From contig LRSK01000115.1 of NCBI GenBank assembly GCA_001563325.1, forward strand, positions 1 to 5,875: DNA of 5,875 nucleotides, read 5' to 3'. Numbering within the stretch: the stretch's first letter is position 1; each line of letters opens with the position of its first letter. Source of the stretch: Candidatus Thorarchaeota archaeon SMTZ1-83. Its GTDB lineage: Archaea; Asgardarchaeota; Thorarchaeia; Thorarchaeales; Thorarchaeaceae. The notes below the pieces were generated by a model. It saw only the letters and a list, made by a program, of their open reading frames with translations. It did not search any database and was not told where the DNA came from. This document shows, one piece after another, positions 1-5,174 of the stretch. The position numbers were made by a program, and so were the translations under genes.

Positions 1-1690
1 TAAGCCTACTTCCCCCCGCTATCTCCATGGCTGATGCATACTCAGGGTCAATGGTACCAAGTTCTGCTACTGTTCCATATATACCTTCCAGAGTTTTTGA
101 GTCGCGCAACTCGAGTATTCGACGGATGGCACGTCTCCTCTTAAGAAAAGCCTCCTCAGCCTCTTTCAGAGCATCCTGTCTAGCCTGTACACGAATTAGC
201 TCTTCTCTTGTCTTCTCGACTATCCGTGCTGATTCCCGAACCTCCGCCTCCACAGTCCCAAGTCTGTACTCTATCTTCTCGACTTCGGCTCTCTTCCTCT
301 CCTCATTCTCCTCCGACTGTTTGAGGCTCTCACGTCTTTCAGGTATCACTCTACGGAGATCCGAAAGTTCCTCCTCTGTTTTCTCCATCAATTCAGTGGA
401 ATCACGAAGCTCCTCGTACGTCATCCCAAGTTCTTTACTGTCGGCCTTTATAGCTGACCGAACCTCAGAAACACCCTCATCGAGCGCCCTCATTTGATTG
501 TTGAGATCCTGCAGACGAAGGGTGACCTCAAACGACGTTGCTTGCTCCTTCTCGATTCTTTCTTCTAGGCCATTAATCTTATTTGAGCAGCTTTGTATCT
601 CCTCATCCAGTCTCGCAAGCTCTTGGTCCTTCTCTTTGATTAGTGCCTCTGACCCATTCACTTGTTCTTGGATTGATTGAATCTCTACTTCGACTGAGCT
701 ACGTTCTTCCATTTTTACGTCATAATCACCCTGCACGCGTTCGAGGTCTGCCTTTGCATGATCGACTGCTGCAGACACAACACCGTATTGCTCCGAGATT
801 CTGGCTGAGTCCCCGCCGGTTATCTGATCGATCTCGCCATCTATGCTTTCAATCTCAACATCTGTGTCCTTAATTCCTTGCTCGACCTCCACTAGCTCTC
901 TGGAGAGGTTCTCTGCCTCATCAGCTCTCTCAGCTAGAGTTTCGTGGATGGCTTCAATCCTACTCTTGCCCTTGATGGTCCGCCAAGCTATACTGTCAAC
1001 TCTGACCTGCTCTATCTGATCGTGAAGGTTCTTGTGTCTGAGAGCATCGGTCATCTCCTCTTCGAGCTTCTCTAGCTGGCGTCTTCGCTCCTGGAGTTGC
1101 ATATCCACCTTTCCAAGGTTGGTTTCACTTTCAGCGAGCCTCTTGAGAGCGCGTTCCTTCTGTTCATCGTATGCCGATATCCCTGCAATCTCTTCTACCA
1201 GCTTGCGTCTATCGAGGGGGCTTACCTTCACAATCTGTGCAATCTCTCCTTGGAGAACTAGATTGTATCCGTTGGGATCCACACCAATTGCCCCCAGTAC
1301 CTCAAGTACCTGGGTTCTTGTCACTACCTTGCCATTGATACGACAGGTGGACTTGCCGGAATCATCGAGTTCTCTCTCAATCACAACCTTGTCAGACTCT
1401 ACCTGCAGCTTTCTATCTCTGTTATCAAAATGGAGCTCCACGGTGGCAGACTTGGCTTTCGGAGGCATATCCGGTTTTGGCGGGGAATAAAGAAGGTCTG
1501 AGAAAACATTCGCTCGAAGTGTCTTTGCGCTGAGCTGTCCCAGTACAAACAAAACGGCATCGATAACATTCGACTTGCCTGAGCCATTGGGTCCAACAAT
1601 GCACGTAAAGCCAGGATTGAGTCTTATTGTAATGGTGTCTCGTCCAAAGGACTTGAAGCCCTTGCATACTAGCTTCTCTATGTGGACCAA
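1..1690 (-). CDS. smc: SMC chromosome segregation/condensation ATPase, N-terminal part (runs off the left edge)
   Basis: SMC proteins form ring-shaped ATPase dimers that organise and segregate the chromosome. About 563 codons are open from the start to the window edge with no stop. The N-terminal head begins VHIEKLVCKGFKSFG, followed by Walker A GPNGSGKS at residues 33-40. The Q-loop region LVLQGEI has its Gln near residue 147, and the conserved head exit LVEEIAGISAYDEQK follows near 165-180. A charged coiled coil of about 350 residues comes next. The last ~30 residues (GIYGTVAELGTID, then MEIAGGSRL) match the start of an SMC hinge. The second coil, Walker B and signature motif lie outside the window. 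The start is TTG at 1690, with AAGGGAG about 4 bases upstream and the usual short SMC N-terminus. A GTG at 1723 would add 11 residues but has no SD. It shares its direction with the Roadblock gene 195 bases upstream but probably has its own promoter. Family assignment is very secure. Confidence 0.96.
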   Translation of the reverse strand, partial: MVHIEKLVCKGFKSFGRDTITIRLNPGFTCIVGPNGSGKSNVIDAVLFVLGQLSAKTLRANVFSDLLYSPPKPDMPPKAKSATVELHFDNRDRKLQVESDKVVIERELDDSGKSTCRINGKVVTRTQVLEVLGAIGVDPNGYNLVLQGEIAQIVKVSPLDRRKLVEEIAGISAYDEQKERALKRLAESETNLGKVDMQLQERRRQLEKLEEEMTDALRHKNLHDQIEQVRVDSIAWRTIKGKSRIEAIHETLAERADEAENLSRELVEVEQGIKDTDVEIESIDGEIDQITGGDSARISEQYGVVSAAVDHAKADLERVQGDYDVKMEERSSVEVEIQSIQEQVNGSEALIKEKDQELARLDEEIQSCSNKINGLEERIEKEQATSFEVTLRLQDLNNQMRALDEGVSEVRSAIKADSKELGMTYEELRDSTELMEKTEEELSDLRRVIPERRESLKQSEENEERKRAEVEKIEYRLGTVEAEVRESARIVEKTREELIRVQARQDALKEAEEAFLKRRRAIRRILELRDSKTLEGIYGTVAELGTIDPEYASAMEIAGGSRL

Positions 1691-1717
1691 GACGCTCCCT
1701 TCCCGGCTAAAGACGGT

Positions 1718-1729
1718 TATCACGTGATA
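1718..1729. promoter_or_regulatory. 12-bp perfect palindrome in the smc leader (operator candidate)
   Basis: TATCACGTGATA reads identically on both strands and ends 27 bases upstream of the chosen smc TTG start. It would lie just downstream of a transcript start predicted from the TATA-like box at 1766-1775, where a bound dimer could block transcription. A regulatory role is inferred; the symmetry is seen directly. Confidence 0.35.
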
Positions 1730-1765
1730 GGCGTGTCTGTTGTACAGCCTTGATATTACATGGCC

Positions 1766-1775
1766 CTAAATATGA
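1766..1775 (-). promoter_or_regulatory. TATA-like promoter element for smc
   Basis: On the minus strand this stretch reads TCATATTTAG, an AT-rich archaeal TATA-like box. Transcription usually starts about 25 bases downstream, near 1742-1748 here. That would give a leader of roughly 50 bases before the smc start. A second AT-rich stretch (GTAATATC, around 1752-1759) is a weaker alternative. Confidence 0.35.
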
Positions 1776-1777
1776 TT

Positions 1778-1797
1778 GGTACTACCCGGGTATTACC
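1778..1797. promoter_or_regulatory. 20-bp near-perfect palindrome upstream of the smc TATA-like box
   Basis: GGTACTACCCGGGTATTACC pairs with its own reverse complement at 9 of 10 positions per half, with a perfect TACCCGGGTA core at 1783-1792. It lies just upstream (in the smc direction) of the TATA-like element, a position typical of an activator or regulator site. Function is inferred only. Confidence 0.35.
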
Positions 1798-1849
1798 CAG
1801 GCCTTATTCAGGTATGCCTATGCATCTTCGACTAGCAAAATATGCACAC

Positions 1850-1854
1850 AAAAA
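1850..1854 (-). terminator. Short T-run, possible terminator of the 120-residue Roadblock gene
   Basis: The minus strand reads CCTTTTTGTG about 30 bases after the stop of the Roadblock gene, followed by another T-rich patch (ATATTTTGC). Archaeal termination often uses U-runs without a hairpin. Five Ts is short, so this call is weak. Confidence 0.2.
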
Positions 1855-1885
1855 GGTAACTCTGCGGCACTTCGGGTCAAGAATA

Positions 1886-2248
1886 TCAGGTAACCATCTT
1901 CATCAAAGCACGCTTTAAAGCCATTCTCAACAGTCCCATGGACTCGCGGGCACCTTCTCCTGCAATACCAGCGAGAACAACTTTCACATCGCCCAAGATC
2001 ACAATAAAGCCGTTGTCAGCGGCTATTGAAACCTCTTTCAGGCCTCCTTTGTCTAGCCCGCTTGCCATCTGTGATGAGTTTCCAGCAATCTTCACTGCGA
2101 GATCCGCGACGTCTGAATGCTTGATACCCCCACTGATTGTATGACCGAAAATCACCTTCCCCTTTGCATCGCATACCACTATGCCCTCCAAGTTCTCATT
2201 GGCCGCCATTGTATCGGCAATTACTTGTTTTACCTTTTCTTCATCCAC
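1886..2248 (-). CDS. Roadblock/LC7-domain protein, 120 residues
   Basis: This is a single-domain Roadblock/LC7 protein. The family folds as an alpha-beta dimer and usually serves as a regulator or scaffold for Ras-like GTPases. Visible in order: helix MDEEKVKQVIADTMAAN; strand GIVVCDAKGKVIFG; a central helix around DVADLAVKIAGNSSQMASGL; strands KEVSIAADNGFIVILG and VVLAGIAGEG; and a C-terminal helix with MGLLRMALKRALMKM. Length is typical of the family and the domain looks complete. The start is GTG at 2248, with GGAGAG 9 bases upstream; the ATG at 2244 is in another frame. It is divergent from the zinc-ribbon/VWA gene, with 160 bases between the two starts, so shared control is possible. Its partner GTPase cannot be deduced; the one at 5175 is the nearest candidate. 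Confidence 0.9.
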   Translation of the reverse strand: MDEEKVKQVIADTMAANENLEGIVVCDAKGKVIFGHTISGGIKHSDVADLAVKIAGNSSQMASGLDKGGLKEVSIAADNGFIVILGDVKVVLAGIAGEGARESMGLLRMALKRALMKMVT

Positions 2249-2311
2249 TTTGACATACTCTCCGTGGGTACTGACTCTCTGAGTGTTGTTTCTCTTCTAA
2301 AAACCGTTTCT

Positions 2312-2320
2312 CCTATAAAT
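2312..2320. promoter_or_regulatory. TATA-like box usable in both directions between divergent genes
   Basis: The minus strand reads ATTTATAGG and the plus strand reads CCTATAAAT, both acceptable archaeal TATA-like boxes. On the minus strand a start near 2288-2292 would give about 40 bases of leader for the Roadblock gene. On the plus strand a start near 2343 would precede the VWA gene by about 65 bases. The minus-strand use fits better. Confidence 0.45.
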
Positions 2321-2358
2321 GGGAGTATTCCATTCGCGGATGATTTTCGTAGCTTAGG

Positions 2359-2366
2359 TTAAATAT
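2359..2366 (+). promoter_or_regulatory. TATA-like element for the zinc-ribbon/VWA gene
   Basis: TTAAATAT lies 43 bases upstream of the ATG at 2409, which puts a predicted transcript start near 2388 and leaves the SD at 2396-2399 inside the leader. It sits between inverted 6-mers TAGGTT (2355-2360) and AACCTA (2376-2381), a possible operator. If it is the promoter, the upstream in-frame GTG at 2373 would not be transcribed, which supports the ATG start. Confidence 0.35.
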
Positions 2367-2395
2367 GCAAATGTGAACCTAGACCCAAGACTTTT

Positions 2396-2399
2396 GGAG
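2396..2399 (+). promoter_or_regulatory. SD GGAG that favours the ATG at 2409
   Basis: GGAG is separated from ATG 2409 by 9 bases. The in-frame GTG at 2373 has no SD-like sequence upstream. A second ATG at 2415 is possible but would be about 15 bases from the SD. Confidence 0.5.
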
Positions 2400-2408
2400 T
2401 CGAATTTT

Positions 2409-4037
2409 ATGCCTATGCTGAGAACTACTTCGGAGGCTTTCCCTTCATCAAAGGATGTAATGAAGGACCTCCCATACGTCTTGCGTGTCGAGTTTGCAGA
2501 CTTGGCACGAGACGTTACCAAGATTGTTGGCAAGCCAATAGCTTGCCACAAATGCAATGGCTTTCTTCTCAGTGTAGATCAGATACAAGAGGACGACAAG
2601 GTCGGAAAACACTTTGTCTGTCCCTTCTGTAATACACTGAACGTCATCGAAGGTGAGATTATCGTCGCAGGCGACGATACAGACTTCGTATTGAAGCCAC
2701 CACAAGACACAGAGACCGGTACTGAATCTATCTCAACAGGCGGCCGGTCTTTCTTAGCGTTAATAGACGTTTCCGGATCAATGGCTGGTGAGAACTTAGC
2801 GGCCGTCAAGCGCAGTCTAAACACATCAATTGAGAGTCTGGCAGCCAACACACCGGACACAATGTTTGGCTTAATTGAATTTGAGAGCACTGTAGTCTGC
2901 AGGAACCTGGAAACTGGAGAGGCTATCGAACTGCCAAGAGAGTCATTCCAGAGCCTGGATACTATCATGGACTCGACAAAACGCCTGTTGGACAAGATCA
3001 AGATGGTCAAGGTCGGTGACAAGTCGTCAGATCTTAAACGTCATGTAGCTGCGTTACGCGACCAGGGTGGAACAGCGCTTGGCCCAGCTGTGGGCATGGC
3101 CTATACAATAGCCAAGCACCGAGATGTTGGCCGAATTGTGCTTCTAACAGATGGACTTGCCAACGAGGGGATTGGCGCCCTTGAGGGGTACCAAGTGACT
3201 CCCGCGAGCAAGTACTACGAGGACCTTGGTGATGAGTTCAGGAAGATTGGAGCGGCATTCGATGTCGTGGGCATCGCATCAGGTGGAGCTATGGAGCTCA
3301 AGACACTGGGACTGCTGCCCGAGTCTACCGGGGGAACCATGTACTATGTGACACCCAATGAACTGGATAGAAGCCTCTCAGAGCTTGCTGGAGCATCACT
3401 CCTAGGTCGTGATGTTGAGGTGAAACTCATCACACCTGCTGGCGTCAAGTTGAAGGATGTTTCTGGAGCATCTCGTGCAGTTCTTGATGAGCTGAAGAAG
3501 AGCGGCGGCGGGAAGATTGGAGTCGTGGGAGAGGACCACGAGCTGTACTTCGAGGTTGAACCTGAGAAGAAACTCAAGGACAAAGAAGTCCCGATTCAGG
3601 TTCAGGTCTCATATACTGACAATGATGGTGCCAGAAGAGTCCGTGTAGTCACTACCAGGCTGAAGGTTTCTGAGAAGGAGGACGAGATCATGAAGACCCT
3701 TGACCCCACAGTGGGTGCAACCTTTGTGACTCAGAAGGCTGGTGAAGATGCTGTCAGAGGTGACCGGAAGAAGGGCAAGAAGAGACTTGCCTCATTCAGG
3801 TCCGCCATGAAGACTCATGCCAAGAGCGCACCCAAGCCTGTCCAAGCTATGCTCGATAAGGCTGACGATGTTCTTGAGAGTGAGGAGATGGAACTTGAGC
3901 GTCAGGAGGCACGAATGATGGAAGCTCCTGCAGGAGGGGCCGCTCCATCCGCAGCCGCAGATATGACAGCGGTTGAAAACCTAGCCCAGATGAAACGCAG
4001 CTCAAAGAAGATGTTCGACGACGAAGACAAGCCATAA
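2409..4037 (+). CDS. Zinc-ribbon plus VWA-domain protein with Sec23/Sec24-like layout
   Basis: 542 residues from ATG 2409; the open frame could extend to GTG 2373 (554). An N-terminal segment leads to a four-Cys zinc ribbon: CHKC at 46-49 and CPFC at 71-74, followed by NTLNVI. A VWA domain spans about 113-325 with an apparently intact metal-binding MIDAS: DVSGS (Asp120, Ser122, Ser124), Thr222 in GGTAL and Asp248 in LLTDG. Later come FDVVGIASGG and ESTGGTMYYV. A beta-rich domain follows (LYFEVEPEKK, VQVSYTDNDGARRVRVVTT), then a charged helical region and an Ala-rich, Lys/Asp tail. No signal peptide or membrane segment is visible, so it is probably cytosolic. Zinc ribbon, VWA-like trunk, beta-sandwich, helices is the domain order of COPII coat proteins Sec23/Sec24. 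The gelsolin domain is absent and, unlike Sec23/24, the MIDAS looks functional. The VWA call is firm; Sec23/24 kinship is inference. A generic archaeal VWA protein with a fused zinc ribbon is the alternative. Confidence 0.9.
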   Translation: MPMLRTTSEAFPSSKDVMKDLPYVLRVEFADLARDVTKIVGKPIACHKCNGFLLSVDQIQEDDKVGKHFVCPFCNTLNVIEGEIIVAGDDTDFVLKPPQDTETGTESISTGGRSFLALIDVSGSMAGENLAAVKRSLNTSIESLAANTPDTMFGLIEFESTVVCRNLETGEAIELPRESFQSLDTIMDSTKRLLDKIKMVKVGDKSSDLKRHVAALRDQGGTALGPAVGMAYTIAKHRDVGRIVLLTDGLANEGIGALEGYQVTPASKYYEDLGDEFRKIGAAFDVVGIASGGAMELKTLGLLPESTGGTMYYVTPNELDRSLSELAGASLLGRDVEVKLITPAGVKLKDVSGASRAVLDELKKSGGGKIGVVGEDHELYFEVEPEKKLKDKEVPIQVQVSYTDNDGARRVRVVTTRLKVSEKEDEIMKTLDPTVGATFVTQKAGEDAVRGDRKKGKKRLASFRSAMKTHAKSAPKPVQAMLDKADDVLESEEMELERQEARMMEAPAGGAAPSAAADMTAVENLAQMKRSSKKMFDDEDKP

Positions 4038-4047
4038 TTAGAATGAA

Positions 4048-4071
4048 CGAGTGACGCCGCGGCGAGTGACG
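4048..4071. repeat. Short direct repeat with an internal GC palindrome after the VWA gene
   Basis: CGAGTGACG occurs at 4048-4056 and 4063-4071 (15-base period). Between them CGCCGCGGCG (4055-4064) is a perfect 10-bp palindrome. It lies 10 bases past the VWA stop and just before the T-run, so it could form part of a 3'-end structure. Function unknown. Confidence 0.4.
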
Positions 4072-4083
4072 TTGCTCAACCTC

Positions 4084-4090
4084 TTTTTTT
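4084..4090 (+). terminator. T-run terminator candidate after the VWA gene
   Basis: Seven consecutive Ts 47 bases after the stop codon fit archaeal U-run-dependent termination. The GC palindrome at 4055-4064 lies upstream but too far away for a bacterial-style hairpin. If this works as a terminator, the following Roadblock genes need the promoter near 4170. Confidence 0.45.
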
Positions 4091-4145
4091 CAAATCACAG
4101 TCCACAAGTGGCCAACAGTTTCAGAATGCGCAAACGGGCTGTTTT

Positions 4146-4167
4146 ATCATAACAATGTCATCATAAC
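4146..4167 (+). repeat. Direct repeat ATCATAAC x2 upstream of the promoter candidate
   Basis: ATCATAAC occurs at 4146-4153 and 4160-4167, a 14-base period, ending two bases before the TATA-like box. A second pair, AACTGC at 4165-4170 and 4180-4185, flanks the box. Such tandem sites beside a TATA box could bind a regulator, but copies this short can arise by chance. Confidence 0.35.
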
Positions 4168-4169
4168 TG

Positions 4170-4177
4170 CTAAATAC
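4170..4177 (+). promoter_or_regulatory. TATA-like promoter element for the Roadblock pair
   Basis: CTAAATAC sits in the intergenic region after the T-run. A transcript start about 25 bases downstream (near 4198) would leave about 37 bases before the TTG start and include its SD. It would serve the genes at 4235 and 4533 and perhaps the GTPase further on. Confidence 0.4.
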
Positions 4178-4234
4178 CCAACTGCGGCGTTAGGATTTGT
4201 CAAATGGACAATTGATAGCAGCGGAGATTCTACT

Positions 4235-4531
4235 TTGATAAGTCAAGAGAAACTCAATACCATCCTCGAACAGCTCAAGGCACAAGACGGAGTCCGTGGG
4301 GTTGTGGTCACCACCATGGAAGGTCTTCCTCTGAGCAGCGACTTAGACGCAGATACAACAGAGAATGTTGCTGCAATCATAACCTCTCTTGTCGGAAAGG
4401 CGCTGGATACAGTGCGTCTCCTCCGCGAGGGGTCATTGTCCTTCCTTACCTTGGACACAACACAAGGTCAAATAAACATCGCACCCGATGAAAAAGAGGG
4501 CCTGATATTAGTGGTCCTCAAGAAGAACTAG
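4235..4531 (+). CDS. Short Roadblock/LC7-domain protein, 98 residues
   Basis: A compact Roadblock/LC7 protein, probably a GTPase regulator or scaffold subunit. Visible: helix SQEKLNTILEQLKAQDGV; strand pair RGVVVTTMEGLPLSSDL, with the EGLP turn common in the family; a central helix TENVAAIITSLVGKALDTVRLL; strand LSFLTLDTTQGQINIAPD; and final strand LILVVLKKN. The protein stops right after that strand, so the C-terminal helix found in most Roadblock proteins is missing. The start is TTG at 4235, with GGAG (4223-4226) 8 bases upstream; the nearby ATG at 4204 and TTG at 4212 meet stops within a few codons. The next Roadblock gene starts one base after its stop, so the two are probably co-translated and may form a heterodimer. 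The family is clear; the partner is inferred. Confidence 0.88.
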   Translation: MISQEKLNTILEQLKAQDGVRGVVVTTMEGLPLSSDLDADTTENVAAIITSLVGKALDTVRLLREGSLSFLTLDTTQGQINIAPDEKEGLILVVLKKN

Positions 4532-4532
4532 T

Positions 4533-5021
4533 ATGTATGGGGCTATATCCATGAGCGATCCGAAAGCGTTCGACAGAATACTCACGGACATCATCCGTCA
4601 GGAGAAGGGAATTCGCAAAGTGATCCTGGTTGATAAAACAGGTCTGACCATTGCAAACGTGAGCAAGCTGTCATATTATCCAGTGGACGTCGACAGTATC
4701 GGCGCAATTGCTTCTGCGGTCTTCTGTGCCTCAGAAGAACAAGGCAAGAATCTACAGATCGGAGAACTGGAGATCGTCACGAGCGAGTTTAGTGAGGGCA
4801 AGATATTCGCATCCGCGTGCGGAAAGGGTGTGCTGTGTGTTGTATCCGATGCCGATGTCAACATAGGCATGATCCGTCTTGTCATGAAGAAGCAGGGTGT
4901 ACAGCTTGCAAATGAGCTTGATAAGTTCCTGGCAGTGGAGCCGTTAGCTCCCAGCGGTAAGGACAAGGAGCTGGATGAGGAGGACCTGAAGTCCGCCCTT
5001 GCAGAGCTTGAAAGGGTCTAA
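4533..5021 (+). CDS. Roadblock/LC7-domain protein with acidic C-terminal tail, 162 residues
   Basis: Roadblock core over residues ~8-125: helix KAFDRILTDIIRQEKGI; strand RKVILVDKTGLTIANVS; a helix around SIGAIASAVFCASEEQGKNL; strands LEIVTSEFSEGKIFASACG and VLCVVSDAD; then helix NIGMIRLVMKKQGVQL. A tail of about 35 residues (after DKFLAVEPLAPSG, acidic KELDEEDLKSALAELERV) is longer than the family norm and likely ends in a helix. C-terminal helices of MglB-type Roadblock proteins can contact and modulate the partner GTPase; whether this tail does so is inference. The start is ATG 4533, one base after the previous stop, with a weak SD-like AGAAG 7 bases upstream. ATG 4551 (MSDPKAF) after GGGG is an equally reasonable start, giving 156 residues. 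The tight spacing indicates an operon with the 98-residue Roadblock gene. The GTPase gene follows after about 150 bases. Confidence 0.88.
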   Translation: MYGAISMSDPKAFDRILTDIIRQEKGIRKVILVDKTGLTIANVSKLSYYPVDVDSIGAIASAVFCASEEQGKNLQIGELEIVTSEFSEGKIFASACGKGVLCVVSDADVNIGMIRLVMKKQGVQLANELDKFLAVEPLAPSGKDKELDEEDLKSALAELERV

Positions 5022-5040
5022 CCGCATGAGGCGGTTGACC
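5015..5040 (+). terminator. Hairpin overlapping the stop codon of the 162-residue Roadblock gene
   Basis: GGTC-T-AACCGC pairs with GCGGTT-GACC around the loop ATGAG: ten base pairs with one bulged T. The stop TAA (5019-5021) lies inside the 5' arm. No T-run follows directly; the nearest is TTTTT at 5093-5097. It may terminate or protect the transcript end, or attenuate read-through into the GTPase gene. Confidence 0.35.
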
Positions 5041-5076
5041 TTGAGCGCTTTACAGCTCCTATTGTGCCACAAACCC

Positions 5077-5083
5077 TTTTATG
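5077..5083 (+). promoter_or_regulatory. Weak TATA-like element upstream of the GTPase gene
   Basis: TTTTATG within CCCTTTTATGAG is the most TATA-like stretch in the 153-base gap. A start near 5106 would give about 70 bases of leader. GGGCCTC occurs twice in that leader (5119-5125, 5132-5138). Read-through from the Roadblock pair is an equally good explanation for expression. Confidence 0.3.
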
Positions 5084-5161
5084 AGACCACAGTTTTTGGC
5101 TTATCAGCCCCCCGAGCAGGGCCTCTATTTGGGGCCTCGACAGCACAGGCAGCGATGCAGT

Positions 5162-5168
5162 GAGGTGA
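5162..5168 (+). promoter_or_regulatory. Strong SD GAGGTGA that points to a non-canonical ATT start
   Basis: GAGGTGA is a full-strength SD. No ATG, GTG or TTG in the GTPase frame lies in normal range. ATT at 5175 is in frame, 6 bases downstream. The GTG at 5165 is in another frame and reaches TAA after four further codons. The first conventional in-frame start is TTG 5211, 42 bases beyond the SD. Confidence 0.6.
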
Positions 5169-5174
5169 AAAGCG

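Noticed and set aside
27..497. Plus-strand open frame of 156 codons rich in Ser/Arg
   Set aside because: It lies opposite the SMC coiled coil; its Ser/Arg-rich composition is what Glu/Lys-rich coiled-coil codons give on the other strand. It shows no recognisable domain.
1032..1490. Plus-strand open frame of 152 codons
   Set aside because: It is antisense to the SMC head and early coil, where Walker A and Q-loop motifs fix the true frame.
2373..2408. Upstream GTG start of the VWA gene, adding 12 residues
   Set aside because: It has no SD and lies just 7 bases past a TATA-like box, probably upstream of the transcript start. ATG 2409 has GGAG at good spacing. It is not fully excluded if the promoter at 2312 is used.
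2579..3022. Minus-strand open frame of 147 codons
   Set aside because: It is antisense to the zinc ribbon and MIDAS region of the VWA protein and has no domain of its own.
4048..4071. CGAGTGACG repeats considered as an attachment site or the start of a CRISPR-like array
   Set aside because: There are only two 9-base copies, 15 bases apart, with no spacers, integrase or cas genes nearby. A local duplication or terminator structure is simpler.
5101..5140. GC-rich stretch with repeated GGGCCTC, considered as a riboswitch or structured RNA
   Set aside because: Only short, mutually exclusive pairings can be drawn and no known aptamer consensus is recognisable.
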